A DNA stretch of 64,000 nt from Pseudomonas sp. DC1.2 (lineage in GTDB: Bacteria > Pseudomonadota > Gammaproteobacteria > Pseudomonadales > Pseudomonadaceae). The position numbers and the translations under genes are program-made. Numbering within the stretch: the first letter of the stretch is position 1; every line of letters begins with the position of its first letter. Below are positions 35,121 through 44,241 of the stretch, piece by piece. Below the pieces are notes generated by a model, which saw only the letters and a list, made by a program, of their open reading frames with translations, did no database searches and was not told the origin of the DNA. Location of the stretch: assembly GCF_034351645.1 (NCBI RefSeq), contig NZ_CP133782.1, forward strand, positions 873,001-937,000, in the 5' to 3' direction.

Positions 35121-36566
35121 GTGGCAGATGCAAAGCGTTTCGATAACTACATCGGTGGCCAATGGGTTGCCGGCAACGATTATTCCACCAACATCAACCC
35201 GTCGGAGCTGACCGACACCATCGGTGAGTACGCCAAGGCAGACCTGGCTCAGGTCCACGCCGCCATCGATGCCGCCCGCGCAGCGTTCCCAGCCTGGTCT
35301 ACCTCGGGCATTCAAGCGCGCAGCGATTCGCTGGATAAAGTCGGCAGCGAGATCCTCGCCCGACGCGAAGAACTCGGCACGCTGCTGGCTCGGGAAGAGG
35401 GCAAGACCCTGCCTGAAGCCATCGGTGAAGTGAGCCGCGCCGGCAACATTTTCAAGTTCTTCGCCGGTGAATGCCTGCGTCTGTCCGGCGACTACCTGCC
35501 TTCGGTGCGTCCGGGTGTGAACGTGGAAGTCACTCGCGAAGCACTGGGTGTGGTCGGTCTGATTACCCCGTGGAACTTCCCGATCGCCATCCCCGCATGG
35601 AAAATTGCCCCGGCCCTGGCCTACGGCAACTGCGTCGTTTTGAAACCGGCCGATCTGGTACCAGGTTGCGCCTGGGCGTTGGCCGAAATCATTTCCCGCG
35701 CAGGCTTCCCGGCCGGCGTGTTCAACCTGGTGATGGGCAGCGGTCGTGTGGTTGGCGATGCGCTGGTACAGAGCCCGAAAATCGACGGCATCAGCTTCAC
35801 CGGTTCCGTTGGCGTGGGTCGTCAGATCGCCGTTAGCTGCGTTTCGCGCCAAGCGAAAGTGCAGTTGGAAATGGGCGGCAAGAACCCACAGATCATTCTC
35901 GACGACGCCGACCTCAAGCAAGCGGTCGAGCTGTCGGTACAGAGCGCGTTCTACTCCACTGGCCAGCGTTGCACCGCCTCCAGCCGCTTTATCGTCACCG
36001 CCGGGATTCACGACCAGTTCGTTGAAGCGATGGCCGAGCGCATGAAATCGATCAAGGTTGGCCACGCACTGAAGGCCGGCACCGACATCGGGCCGGTGGT
36101 TTCGCAAGCGCAGCTTGAGCAAGACCTGAAGTACATCGACATCGGCCAGTCCGAAGGTGCGCGTCTGGTCAGTGGCGGCGGTCTGGTGACCTGCGATACC
36201 GAGGGTTACTACCTGGCGCCGACACTGTTTGCCGACAGCGAAGCGGCGATGCGTATCAGCCGTGAAGAGATTTTTGGTCCAGTGGCCAACATCGTGCGCG
36301 TGGCCGATTACGATGCCGCGTTGCACATGGCCAACGACACTGAGTTCGGTCTGTCAGCGGGTATCGCCACCACCTCGCTGAAGCACGCCAATCACTTCAA
36401 ACGCCACTCCCAGGCCGGGATGGTGATGGTCAACCTGCCGACCGCCGGCGTGGATTACCACGTACCGTTTGGCGGGCGTAAAGGTTCTTCCTATGGGTCC
36501 CGCGAGCAAGGTCGCTACGCGCAAGAGTTCTACACCGTGGTGAAGACCTCCTACATCGGATCGTAA
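35121..36566 (+). CDS. Alpha-ketoglutarate semialdehyde dehydrogenase (2,5-dioxovalerate dehydrogenase)
   Basis: NAD(P)-dependent aldehyde dehydrogenase of 481 residues; it oxidises 2-oxoglutarate semialdehyde to 2-oxoglutarate, the last step of the pathway. The catalytic Cys is in STGQRCTASSR (about residue 287), the general-base Glu in VQLEMGGKNPQ (about 253), and the cofactor motif in FTGSVGVGRQI. The N-terminal ITPWNFPIAIPAWKIAPAL is intact. The start is GTG at 35121 (VADAKRFDNY), 7 nt after GGAG. It matches the KGSADH type usually found with kdgD. Confidence 0.93.
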   Translation: MADAKRFDNYIGGQWVAGNDYSTNINPSELTDTIGEYAKADLAQVHAAIDAARAAFPAWSTSGIQARSDSLDKVGSEILARREELGTLLAREEGKTLPEAIGEVSRAGNIFKFFAGECLRLSGDYLPSVRPGVNVEVTREALGVVGLITPWNFPIAIPAWKIAPALAYGNCVVLKPADLVPGCAWALAEIISRAGFPAGVFNLVMGSGRVVGDALVQSPKIDGISFTGSVGVGRQIAVSCVSRQAKVQLEMGGKNPQIILDDADLKQAVELSVQSAFYSTGQRCTASSRFIVTAGIHDQFVEAMAERMKSIKVGHALKAGTDIGPVVSQAQLEQDLKYIDIGQSEGARLVSGGGLVTCDTEGYYLAPTLFADSEAAMRISREEIFGPVANIVRVADYDAALHMANDTEFGLSAGIATTSLKHANHFKRHSQAGMVMVNLPTAGVDYHVPFGGRKGSSYGSREQGRYAQEFYTVVKTSYIGS

Positions 36567-36664
36567 CCCGCAGCACCCGCGCGAAGCCCTGCCTGAGGCC
36601 TCGCGCGGTACAAGACTAAAGAATGTTTTACCCGCATAAAAATAATCAGTGGGAGTACATCTAC

Positions 36665-38032
36665 ATGCCATCGACCAAGCCGACTCACGTCCGCTATTTG
36701 ATCCTGCTCATGCTGTTTCTGGTGACCACGATTAACTACGCCGACCGGGCAACGATCGCTATCGCAGGTTCCAGCCTGCAAAAAGACCTCGGCATTGACG
36801 CGGTCACCCTCGGCTACATCTTCTCTGCATTCGGTTGGGCCTACGTGGCCGGGCAAATTCCCGGTGGCTGGCTGCTCGACCGTTTTGGTTCGAAAAAAGT
36901 CTATGCCCTAAGCATCTTCACCTGGTCGCTGTTCACCGTGCTGCAAGGCTATGTCGGTGAGTTTGGCGTCTCCACTGCCATCGTCGCGCTGTTCATGCTG
37001 CGCTTCCTGGTGGGCCTGGCTGAAGCCCCGTCCTTCCCCGGCAACGCGCGCATTGTCGCCGCCTGGTTCCCCACGGCTGAACGCGGCACCGCTTCGGCGA
37101 TCTTCAACTCGGCGCAATACTTCGCCACGGTAATTTTCGCGCCGCTCATGGGCTGGATCGTCTACACCTTCGGCTGGCAACACGTGTTCGTGGTCATGGG
37201 CGGCATCGGTATCGTCTTCTCGTTGATCTGGTTGAAATTCATCCACAGCCCACGTCAGCACCCGATGATCAACGAAGCCGAGTTCAAGCACATCGCCGAC
37301 AACGGCGGTCTGGTGGACATGGATCAGGACAAAGGCAACGGCAAGCGCGCCGACGGCCCAAAGTGGGATTACGTCCGTCAGTTACTGACTAACCGCATGA
37401 TGCTTGGCGTGTACCTGGGGCAATACTGCATCAACGGCATCACCTATTTTTTCCTGACCTGGTTCCCGGTCTACTTGGTGCAAGAGCGCGGCATGACCAT
37501 CCTCAAGGCCGGTTTCATCGCATCCTTGCCGGCGATCTGCGGTTTTATCGGCGGGGTGCTCGGCGGGATTATTTCCGATTACCTGCTGCGCAAGGGTCAT
37601 TCCCTGACCTTCGCCCGCAAGGCTCCGATCATTGGCGGCCTGCTGCTGTCGACCACCATCGTTGCCTGCAACTACGTGGACGTTGAATGGATGGTCGTCG
37701 GTTTCATGGCGTTGGCGTTCTTCGGCAAAGGCGTGGGCGCGCTGGGTTGGGCCGTGGTGTCGGACACCTCACCGAAGCAGATCGCCGGTTTGAGTGGCGG
37801 CCTGTTCAACATGTTCGGCAATATCGCCTCGATCACTACCCCGATTGTCATCGGCTACATCATCGCAACCACCGGTTCGTTCAAATGGGCGCTGGTGTTT
37901 GTCGGTTGCAATGCGCTGGTGGCAGTGTTCAGTTACCTGGTGATCGTCGGTCCGATCAAGCGCGTGGTGCTCAAAGAGCCACCGGCCAATGGTCCTGAGC
38001 TGACTAACAAACTATCTGAAGCGCATTCCTGA
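36665..38032 (+). CDS. gudP: MFS galactarate/glucarate transporter (GudP type)
   Basis: Inner-membrane proton symporter of about 455 residues with 12 predicted helices. The first helix holds [27 protein letters not shown], the typical signature of the anion:cation symporter branch (GudP/GarP/ExuT). The [21 protein letters not shown] loop (about 75) and [20 protein letters not shown] follow. ATG 36665 ([12 protein letters not shown]) has GGGAG about 10 nt upstream and is preferred over 36623. It lies between the dehydrogenase and garD genes, which supports aldarate uptake. Confidence 0.9.
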   Translation: MPSTKPTHVRYLILLMLFLVTTINYADRATIAIAGSSLQKDLGIDAVTLGYIFSAFGWAYVAGQIPGGWLLDRFGSKKVYALSIFTWSLFTVLQGYVGEFGVSTAIVALFMLRFLVGLAEAPSFPGNARIVAAWFPTAERGTASAIFNSAQYFATVIFAPLMGWIVYTFGWQHVFVVMGGIGIVFSLIWLKFIHSPRQHPMINEAEFKHIADNGGLVDMDQDKGNGKRADGPKWDYVRQLLTNRMMLGVYLGQYCINGITYFFLTWFPVYLVQERGMTILKAGFIASLPAICGFIGGVLGGIISDYLLRKGHSLTFARKAPIIGGLLLSTTIVACNYVDVEWMVVGFMALAFFGKGVGALGWAVVSDTSPKQIAGLSGGLFNMFGNIASITTPIVIGYIIATTGSFKWALVFVGCNALVAVFSYLVIVGPIKRVVLKEPPANGPELTNKLSEAHS

Positions 38033-38043
38033 GGAGCGGCGTT

Positions 38044-39597
38044 ATGCAGTTGATTGAACATTCCGACTCGCCGCGCTACATCCGCTTGCACGAGCGGGAC
38101 AATGTGGTGGTCGTGGTCAATGACCAAGGTGTACCGGCCGGGACCGAATTCCCCGATGGCCTGGTGACGTTGGATTTCGTGCCACAAAGCCACAAGGTCA
38201 CCCTGGAGGACATCCCCGAGGGCGGCCAGGTGATTCGTTACGGTCAGACCATCGGTTACGCCTTGCAGCCGATTCCGCGCGGCAGTTGGGTCAAGGAAGA
38301 TCAACTGCGCATGCCCACCGCGCCGCCGCTGGACAGTCTGCCGCTGTCCACTGATGTTCCGGCGGCGCAGGCGCCGCTGGAAGGCTTCACCTTCGAGGGT
38401 TATCGCAACGCCGACGGCACCGTTGGCACGCGCAATATTCTGGGGATCACCACCACCGTGCAGTGCGTCACGGGCGTACTCGATCATGCGGTCAAACGCA
38501 TCAAGGACGAGTTACTGCCGCGCTATCCGAACGTCGATGACGTGGTGGCGCTGACCCACAGTTACGGCTGCGGCGTGGCGATTACTGCCACCGATGCCTA
38601 CATTCCGATCCGCACGGTGCGCAACCTGGCGCGCAACCCGAACCTGGGCGGCGAAGCGCTGGTTATCAGCCTCGGTTGCGAGAAATTGCAGGCCGGGCAG
38701 GTGATGCACGAGAACGACAGCTCGGTGGACCTGAGCGAGCCGTGGTTGTATCGCTTGCAGGATTCCAGTCACGGTTTCACCGAGATGATCGAACAGATCA
38801 TGGCGCTGGCCGAAGCCCGTTTGAAGAAGCTCGATCAACGTCGCCGCGAAACCGTGCCGGCGTCCGAGTTGATCCTGGGCATGCAGTGTGGCGGCAGCGA
38901 TGCGTTCTCTGGAATCACCGCTAACCCGGCACTGGGCTATGCCTCGGACCTGTTGCTGCGGGCGGGTGCGACGGTGATGTTTTCGGAAGTCACCGAAGTA
39001 CGCGATGCGATTTACCTGCTGACCTCCAGGGCCGAAACCAAAGAAGTCGCCGAGGAGCTGGTGCGTGAAATGGACTGGTACGACCGTTACCTGGCCAAGG
39101 GTGAAGCGGACCGCAGCGCCAACACCACACCGGGGAACAAGAAGGGCGGGTTGTCGAACATTGTCGAGAAGTCGTTGGGGTCGATCGTTAAATCCGGCAG
39201 CAGCGCGATCAACGGCGTGCTCGGTCCGGGCGAACGGTTCAAGCGCAAAGGACTGATTTTCTGCGCGACACCCGCCAGTGATTTTGTCTGCGGGACCCTG
39301 CAAATGGCGGCCGGGATGAACCTGCATGTGTTCACTACCGGGCGCGGCACGCCGTATGGTCTGGCGATGGTGCCGGTGGTGAAGGTTTCGACCCGGACCG
39401 AGTTGGCGCAGCGCTGGCCTGACCTGATCGATATCGATGCCGGACGAATTGCGACGGGGCGGGCGACGATTGAGGACCTCGGCTGGGAGCTGTTTCACTT
39501 CTACCTCGACGTGGCCAGCGGCAAGAAACAGACCTGGGCTGAGCAGCACAAACTGCACAACGACATCACCTTGTTCAACCCCGCGCCGATTACTTAA
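38044..39597 (+). CDS. garD: Galactarate dehydratase
   Basis: UxaA/GarD family dehydratase of 517 residues that converts galactarate to 5-dehydro-4-deoxyglucarate. The SAF-like N-terminal domain (about 1-95, [38 protein letters not shown]) is followed by [24 protein letters not shown] and [10 protein letters not shown], with further conserved [35 protein letters not shown] and [36 protein letters not shown]. It follows the transporter by 11 bp with a GAGGAG site and ends the operon. A separate glucarate dehydratase (gudD) is not in the window. Confidence 0.94.
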   Translation: MQLIEHSDSPRYIRLHERDNVVVVVNDQGVPAGTEFPDGLVTLDFVPQSHKVTLEDIPEGGQVIRYGQTIGYALQPIPRGSWVKEDQLRMPTAPPLDSLPLSTDVPAAQAPLEGFTFEGYRNADGTVGTRNILGITTTVQCVTGVLDHAVKRIKDELLPRYPNVDDVVALTHSYGCGVAITATDAYIPIRTVRNLARNPNLGGEALVISLGCEKLQAGQVMHENDSSVDLSEPWLYRLQDSSHGFTEMIEQIMALAEARLKKLDQRRRETVPASELILGMQCGGSDAFSGITANPALGYASDLLLRAGATVMFSEVTEVRDAIYLLTSRAETKEVAEELVREMDWYDRYLAKGEADRSANTTPGNKKGGLSNIVEKSLGSIVKSGSSAINGVLGPGERFKRKGLIFCATPASDFVCGTLQMAAGMNLHVFTTGRGTPYGLAMVPVVKVSTRTELAQRWPDLIDIDAGRIATGRATIEDLGWELFHFYLDVASGKKQTWAEQHKLHNDITLFNPAPIT

Positions 39598-39604
39598 GAC
39601 CGCG

Positions 39605-39712
39605 TCGCCGGCATCGCGAGCAAGCTCCCACACTAGGTTTTCGCCGTAAACAGAGGGTGTGTTCGGCACAGGACAAAGGTGTGAGCGCGCTTGCTCGCGA
39701 TAGCGGTCTAAC
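39605..39712. repeat. REP pair
   Basis: CATCGCGAGCAAGCTCCCACAC at about 39614-39635 and the inverted copy GTGTGAGCGCGCTTGCTCGCGATAGCGG near 39679-39707, separated by about 45 bp. It fills the gap after garD and could end that transcript. Confidence 0.8.
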
Positions 39713-39778
39713 AGACGCCGCAGGACCGGGTGGCTTATCATCAGCCCCCTAACGACGCCCACCCAAGGTTCCCCCGGC

Positions 39779-40720
39779 ATGCTGGCTATTTTCCTCGAAA
39801 CCCTGAACATCACGGCGCCGGTGTTTGCCATGCTGTTCCTCGGTGTGTTGCTCAAGCGCATCCATTGGATCAACGACAACTTCATCCATACCGCATCGGC
39901 TCTGGTGTTCAATGTCACCATGCCTGCGTTGCTGTTTCTGGGCATTCTGCATGCCGACCTGCGCGCTGCGTTGCAACCGGCGCTGTTGATCTACTTTTCG
40001 TTGGCCACTCTGGTGTGTTTCGCCATCGCTTGGGGGTGGGCGATCTTCAAGTGCCCCCCGGAGGACCGAGGGATTTACACCCAGGGCGCGTTTCGCGGGA
40101 ACAACGGCGTTATTGGCCTGGCCCTGGCGGCGAGCATGTACGGCAGTTACGGAATTTCCCTCGGGGCGATTCTCGCGGCGCTGGTCATCCTGTTCTACAA
40201 CACGCTGTCGACCATTGTGCTGGCGGTGTACAGCCCGGTGATCAAGTCCGACCCGTGGAGCATCTGTAAAAGCGTGTTCAGCAATCCGTTGATCATCAGT
40301 GTGATTGCGGCGGCGCCGTGTGCTTACTTCAAGATCAGTTTGCCGGGTTGGCTGGAAGCGTCCGGTCAGTACCTGGCGCAAACCACGTTGCCCTTGGCGT
40401 TGATCTGCATCGGCGGCACCTTGTCTCTGGCGGCGCTGCGCAAAAGCGGGAACATGGCGTTCAGCGCCAGCCTGGTGAAGATGGTCGGCCTGCCGCTGAT
40501 GGCAACACTGGGTGCCTGGCTGTGCGGTTTTCGCGGCGCGGAGTTGGGGATTCTGTTTCTGTACTTCGGCAGCCCGACGGCGGCGGCCAGTTTTGTCATG
40601 GCGCGGCAAGCTAACGGCAACCATGAGCTGGCGGCGGCGATCATTGTGATCACCACCTTGATGGCGGCGGTGACCACCAATCTCGGGATTTTTTTACTGC
40701 AGTGGGGCGGCTGGATTTAG
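39779..40720 (+). CDS. AEC (auxin efflux carrier) family transporter
   Basis: Inner-membrane protein of 313 residues with about ten helices in two inverted five-helix halves. Recognisable parts are MLAIFLETLNITAPVFAMLFLGVLLKRIHWIND, LVFNVTMPALLFLGI with the conserved broken helix NVTMPALLF, FRGNNGVIGLALA and, in the second half, TLPLALICIGGTLSL. The family exports or imports small organic acids; its bacterial substrates are mostly unknown. It is a single gene after a REP pair; AAGG lies upstream of the ATG. Confidence 0.88.
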   Translation: MLAIFLETLNITAPVFAMLFLGVLLKRIHWINDNFIHTASALVFNVTMPALLFLGILHADLRAALQPALLIYFSLATLVCFAIAWGWAIFKCPPEDRGIYTQGAFRGNNGVIGLALAASMYGSYGISLGAILAALVILFYNTLSTIVLAVYSPVIKSDPWSICKSVFSNPLIISVIAAAPCAYFKISLPGWLEASGQYLAQTTLPLALICIGGTLSLAALRKSGNMAFSASLVKMVGLPLMATLGAWLCGFRGAELGILFLYFGSPTAAASFVMARQANGNHELAAAIIVITTLMAAVTTNLGIFLLQWGGWI

Positions 40721-40777
40721 CCTGGCGTTTGGGTTGTTTGTAAAAACACTCTGGCTGACAGCAAAAATGCCAATCTG

Positions 40778-41158
40778 CTACGCCGGCGGCTGATAACTAT
40801 CAATCACTTCCTGCGCCGCCCGAAACGCGTCGATTGCCGCCGGCACGCCCGCATAGACCGCGCAATGCAGCAGCGTTTCGCGAATTTCTTCTACGGTGCA
40901 ACCGTTGTTCAGCGCGCCGCGTACATGACCTTTCAACTCCTGCGGACACTTCAGTGAAGTGAGCGCCGCGAGGGTGATCAGACTGCGGGTTTTCAGTGGC
41001 AGGCCTTCCCGGTTCCAGACACTGCCCCAAGCGTGTTCGTTGACGAAATCCTGTAGCGGTTGTGTGAACTCGGTGGCATTGCCCAGCGCCCGGTCGACAA
41101 AGGCGTCCCCCATCACTTGGCGGCGAACTTCAACGCCGGGCGTTTTGTGGTCGGTCAT
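40778..41158 (-). CDS. Carboxymuconolactone decarboxylase-family protein
   Basis: A 126-residue CMD/AhpD-fold protein. The core LITLAALTSLKCPQELKGHVRGALNNGCTVEEIRETLLHCAVYAGVPAAIDAFRAAQEVI is close to PcaC, with the catalytic-region His in LKGHVRGAL and the HCAVYAG motif; the CxxC of AhpD peroxidases is absent. Its ATG overlaps the stop of the CaCA antiporter gene (ATGA), so the two are co-translated. There are no protocatechuate genes nearby, so a PcaC role is unproven. Confidence 0.82.
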   Translation of the reverse strand: MTDHKTPGVEVRRQVMGDAFVDRALGNATEFTQPLQDFVNEHAWGSVWNREGLPLKTRSLITLAALTSLKCPQELKGHVRGALNNGCTVEEIRETLLHCAVYAGVPAAIDAFRAAQEVIDSYQPPA

Positions 41159-42249
41159 GGCATTTCCCTCTTGTGATGTTGGCGCCGCCAGGCGCGCAGT
41201 GACGTGAACAGCAAAAACGCCGCCAGCGCCGGCAGGATGAAAAACAGCATCATGTGCTCCAGTTTTTCAGCCAGGGGCATGCCGGTGGTGAACGATACTA
41301 CGTGCAACCCGTAAGCCAGGTACAACCCCAAAAACAACAGGCCTTCAGCCCGTGTGACCCGATAGCCGGAATAAAAAACCGGCAAGCACAGCAGGGCGAC
41401 GCCGAGCATCACCGGCAGGTCGAAGTCCAGGGCATTGGGTGAGACCGACAGCGGTGTCGGCGCCACCAGTGCGGTAAACCCGAGTACCCCCAGCAGGTTG
41501 AACAGGTTGCTGCCAATCACGTTGCCCACAGCGATGTCACGCTGGCCGCGCAACGCGGCAATCAACGAGGTCGCGAGTTCGGGCAGAGAGGTACTAATGG
41601 CCACGATGGTCAGGCCGATGATCCGTTCGGACAGTCCCAGGTCGGTGGCGACCGAGACTGCCGCCCCGAGCAGTAAGTGAGCGGCATACGCCAGCATGGC
41701 CAGCCCGACGAGAATCATCATCAAGCTGCTGAACCACGGTGCCGGAGGTCCGTCGTCATGGTTCGTTTGCGGACGCGCCGAGTGCCGCGACTGGCGCAGC
41801 AGCAAGCCTAGGTACAGCATCAGCGCGGCCAGTAGAATCACGCCGTCGAGTCGGGTCAGTTTTTCGTTCCAGGCCAGCACGAACACCAGCAGGCTGGCGC
41901 CGATCATCAGTGGAATGTCCAGGCGAACCAATTGCCGCGAGACCCGCAGTGGAATGATCAGCGCCGAGAGGCCAAGGGTGACGAGGATGTTGAAGATGCT
42001 GCTGCCGATCACGCTGCCGACCGCTATGTCTGCGTTATCGGCCAAAGTGGCTTGCAGGCTGACGGCCATTTGCGGTGCGCTGCTGCCCATGGCGACGACG
42101 GTCAGGCCGATGATCAGTGGCCGCACATGCAGCCGCGCCGCCAGACGCACGGCGGCGCGCACCATCAGTTCGGCGCCGGCGATCAGTAAAAATAAGCCGC
42201 TGAGCAGTTCGAGCAGGCTGAGCAGGGGGATGTCGGCTAATCCGTAAAT
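41155..42249 (-). CDS. Calcium/sodium antiporter of the CaCA family (YrbG type), probable ATT start
   Basis: Inner-membrane cation exchanger of about 364 residues with two inverted repeats. The alpha-repeats are clear: PLIIGLTVVAMGSSAPQMAVSLQA with GSVIGSSIFNILVTLG, and RIIGLTIVAISTSLPELATSLIAA with GNVIGSNLFNLLGVLG. In the first repeat SAPQ replaces the usual (S/T)xPE acid. The first canonical start, ATG 42165, would delete the first helix (LLSLLELLSGLFLLIAGAELMVRAA). No ATG, GTG or TTG precedes it, but ATT at 42249 stands 8 nt after GGAG. The gene lies 13 bp after rlpA and overlaps the CMD gene. Confidence 0.82.
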   Translation of the reverse strand: MYGLADIPLLSLLELLSGLFLLIAGAELMVRAAVRLAARLHVRPLIIGLTVVAMGSSAPQMAVSLQATLADNADIAVGSVIGSSIFNILVTLGLSALIIPLRVSRQLVRLDIPLMIGASLLVFVLAWNEKLTRLDGVILLAALMLYLGLLLRQSRHSARPQTNHDDGPPAPWFSSLMMILVGLAMLAYAAHLLLGAAVSVATDLGLSERIIGLTIVAISTSLPELATSLIAALRGQRDIAVGNVIGSNLFNLLGVLGFTALVAPTPLSVSPNALDFDLPVMLGVALLCLPVFYSGYRVTRAEGLLFLGLYLAYGLHVVSFTTGMPLAEKLEHMMLFFILPALAAFLLFTSLRAWRRQHHKREMP

Positions 42250-42262
42250 GGTGGGGACTCCG

Positions 42263-42637
42263 TCAATCGTCGAGGGCTTGCACGCGAACCTGTGCAGTGC
42301 CGCTGCCGAGCATGCCCAATTGTTGGGCGGCCTGGCGAGAAAGATCGATCAGGCGTCCACGGGTGTGCGGGCCGCGATCATTGATGCGTACCACACAGGA
42401 TTTGTTGTTGTTCAGGTTGGTGACCTTCACCCGGGTGCCGAACGGCAACTGACGGTGGGCGGCGGTCAGGGCGTTCTGGTTGAACGGTTCGCCACTGGCG
42501 GTGCGTTTTCCCTGGTGTTTGGCTCCGTAATAGGACGCCGTGCCCGTTTGGTCGTAACCGTGCGGGTCGATGATATCGGTACTGGCACATCCGGCCAGCA
42601 GCGAGAGCAAGGCGCAAGCGCCGAGCAGACGTTTCAT
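42263..42637 (-). CDS. RlpA-like lipoprotein (double-psi beta-barrel), short form
   Basis: A 124-residue lipoprotein. The signal peptide MKRLLGACALLSLLAGC ends in a lipobox (LLAGC-AS), so the Cys is lipidated. The DPBB domain spans about 35-120: GTASYYGAKHQGKRTASGEPFNQNALTAAHRQLPFGTRVKVTNL and VRINDRGPHTRGRLIDLSRQAAQQLGM, with the His and Asp residues of septal RlpA glycosylases. The C-terminal SPOR domain of full-length RlpA is missing, so septal targeting would need another route. It is first in a likely operon with the antiporter and CMD genes. Confidence 0.87.
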   Translation of the reverse strand: MKRLLGACALLSLLAGCASTDIIDPHGYDQTGTASYYGAKHQGKRTASGEPFNQNALTAAHRQLPFGTRVKVTNLNNNKSCVVRINDRGPHTRGRLIDLSRQAAQQLGMLGSGTAQVRVQALDD

Positions 42638-42654
42638 TTGAAGGTTCCCACGAG

Positions 42655-42762
42655 CAAATGTGGGAGCGAGCGCGCTCGCGATAGCGTCCTCACAGCCCAC
42701 TCATCGTTGAGTGTCGAATCGCTATCGCGAGTACGCTCGCTCCCACAGGGGGTAGAGCCAGG
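42655..42762. repeat. REP pair
   Basis: TGTGGGAGCGAGCGCGCTCGCGATAGCG (about 42659-42686) and its inverted copy CGCTATCGCGAGTACGCTCGCTCCCACAGGGGG (about 42720-42752), with about 33 bp between. It lies between gatB and the rlpA-like gene on the minus strand and overlaps the upstream region of the latter. Confidence 0.85.
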
Positions 42763-42785
42763 CTTTAAATCTGGCTCCATTCTCA

Positions 42786-44231
42786 TCAGCCTTCGAGCTT
42801 GCTTTTGAGCAGTTCGTTGACCTGTTGCGGGTTGGCCTTGCCTTTGGACGCCTTCATGGCCTGGCCGACGAAGAAGCCGAACATTTTGCCGCGTTTGGCT
42901 TCGTCTGCCGCGCGGTACTGTTCAACTTGTTCTGCATTGGCTGCGAGCATTTCGTCCAGCACTGCCGAGATTGCGCCGCTGTCGGTCACTTGCTTGAGGC
43001 CGCGCTTGTCGATGATCTCGTCCGCGCTGCCTTCGCTGTTGGCCATGGCTTCGAACACCACCTTGGCGATTTTGCCGGAGATGGTGTTGTCCTTGATGCG
43101 CAGTAACATGCCGCCCAATTGCTCGGCCGAAACCGGCGACTGATCGATGTCCAGGCCTTGTTTGTTCAACAGGCTGCCCAATTCGACCATGACCCAGTTG
43201 GCCGCCAGTTTGGCGTCGCCACTGATGCTCACGACTTGCTCGAAGTAATCGGCTTGCTCGCGGCTGGTGGCCAAGACGCTTGCGTCATAGACCGACAGAC
43301 CGAACTGGGCCTGGAAGCGTTCGCGTTTCTGCGGAGGCAATTCCGGCAGGGTAGCGCGTACTTCGTCGAGGAACGAGTCTTCGATGATGACCGGCAGCAG
43401 GTCAGGATCGGGGAAGTAACGGTAGTCGTTGGCTTCCTCTTTGCTGCGCATCGGACGCGTCTCGTCCTTGTTCGGGTCGTACAGGCGCGTCTGTTGGATC
43501 ACCTTGCCGCCGTCTTCGATCAGCTCGATCTGACGTTGTACCTCGCTGTTGATCGCTTTCTCGATGAAACGGAACGAGTTAACGTTCTTGATCTCGCAGC
43601 GGGTGCCGAATTCGACTTGGCCTACGGGGCGGATCGACACGTTACAGTCACAACGCAGCGAGCCTTCAGCCATGTTGCCATCGCAAATGCCCAAGTAACG
43701 GACCAGCGCGTGGACTGTCTTGACGTAAGCCACGGCCTCTTTCGCGCTGCGCATGTCTGGTTCGGAAACGATTTCCAGCAGCGGCGTGCCCGCGCGGTTC
43801 AGGTCGATGCCAGTGGCACCGTTGAACTCTTCATGCAGGCTCTTGCCCGCATCTTCTTCCAGGTGCGCACGCGTCACGCCGACGCGTTTGATCGTGCCGT
43901 CTTCCATCGCGATGTCCAGATGGCCCTTGCCGACGATCGGCAATTCCATCTGGCTGATCTGGTAGCCCTTGGGCAGGTCCGGGTAGAAATAGTTTTTACG
44001 GGCAAACACGCTGTGCTGACCGATCTCGGCGTCAATCGCCAGACCGAACATCACCGCCATGCGCACCGCCTCCTGGTTCAGCACCGGCAGGACACCGGGC
44101 ATGCCCAGGTCTACCAGGCTGGCCTGGGTGTTCGGCTCGGAGCCGAATGTGGTGGAACTACCGGAAAAGATTTTCGACCGGGTGGTGAGCTGGGTGTGAA
44201 TCTCCAGTCCGATCACGACTTCCCATTGCAT
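42786..44231 (-). CDS. gatB: Asp-tRNA(Asn)/Glu-tRNA(Gln) amidotransferase subunit B
   Basis: The tRNA-binding kinase subunit of the GatCAB amidotransferase, 481 residues. The cradle domain starts [25 protein letters not shown], with [47 protein letters not shown] and [16 protein letters not shown]. The C-terminal YqeY-like tail ends [21 protein letters not shown] precedes the ATG, 10 bp after gatA. It makes Asn-tRNA and/or Gln-tRNA from misacylated precursors. Confidence 0.97.
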   Translation of the reverse strand: MQWEVVIGLEIHTQLTTRSKIFSGSSTTFGSEPNTQASLVDLGMPGVLPVLNQEAVRMAVMFGLAIDAEIGQHSVFARKNYFYPDLPKGYQISQMELPIVGKGHLDIAMEDGTIKRVGVTRAHLEEDAGKSLHEEFNGATGIDLNRAGTPLLEIVSEPDMRSAKEAVAYVKTVHALVRYLGICDGNMAEGSLRCDCNVSIRPVGQVEFGTRCEIKNVNSFRFIEKAINSEVQRQIELIEDGGKVIQQTRLYDPNKDETRPMRSKEEANDYRYFPDPDLLPVIIEDSFLDEVRATLPELPPQKRERFQAQFGLSVYDASVLATSREQADYFEQVVSISGDAKLAANWVMVELGSLLNKQGLDIDQSPVSAEQLGGMLLRIKDNTISGKIAKVVFEAMANSEGSADEIIDKRGLKQVTDSGAISAVLDEMLAANAEQVEQYRAADEAKRGKMFGFFVGQAMKASKGKANPQQVNELLKSKLEG

Positions 44232-44241
44232 GTGTTTCTCC

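Noticed and set aside
38512..39945. 477-codon minus-strand ORF opposite garD
   Set aside because: A shadow of the garD frame extended over a REP pair and the AEC gene start, with no coding features.
42651..42762. The REP pair before the rlpA-like gene as a possible short CRISPR array or att site
   Set aside because: There are only two inverted copies with imperfect hairpins, and the same motif recurs at other gene ends; this is a REP doublet.
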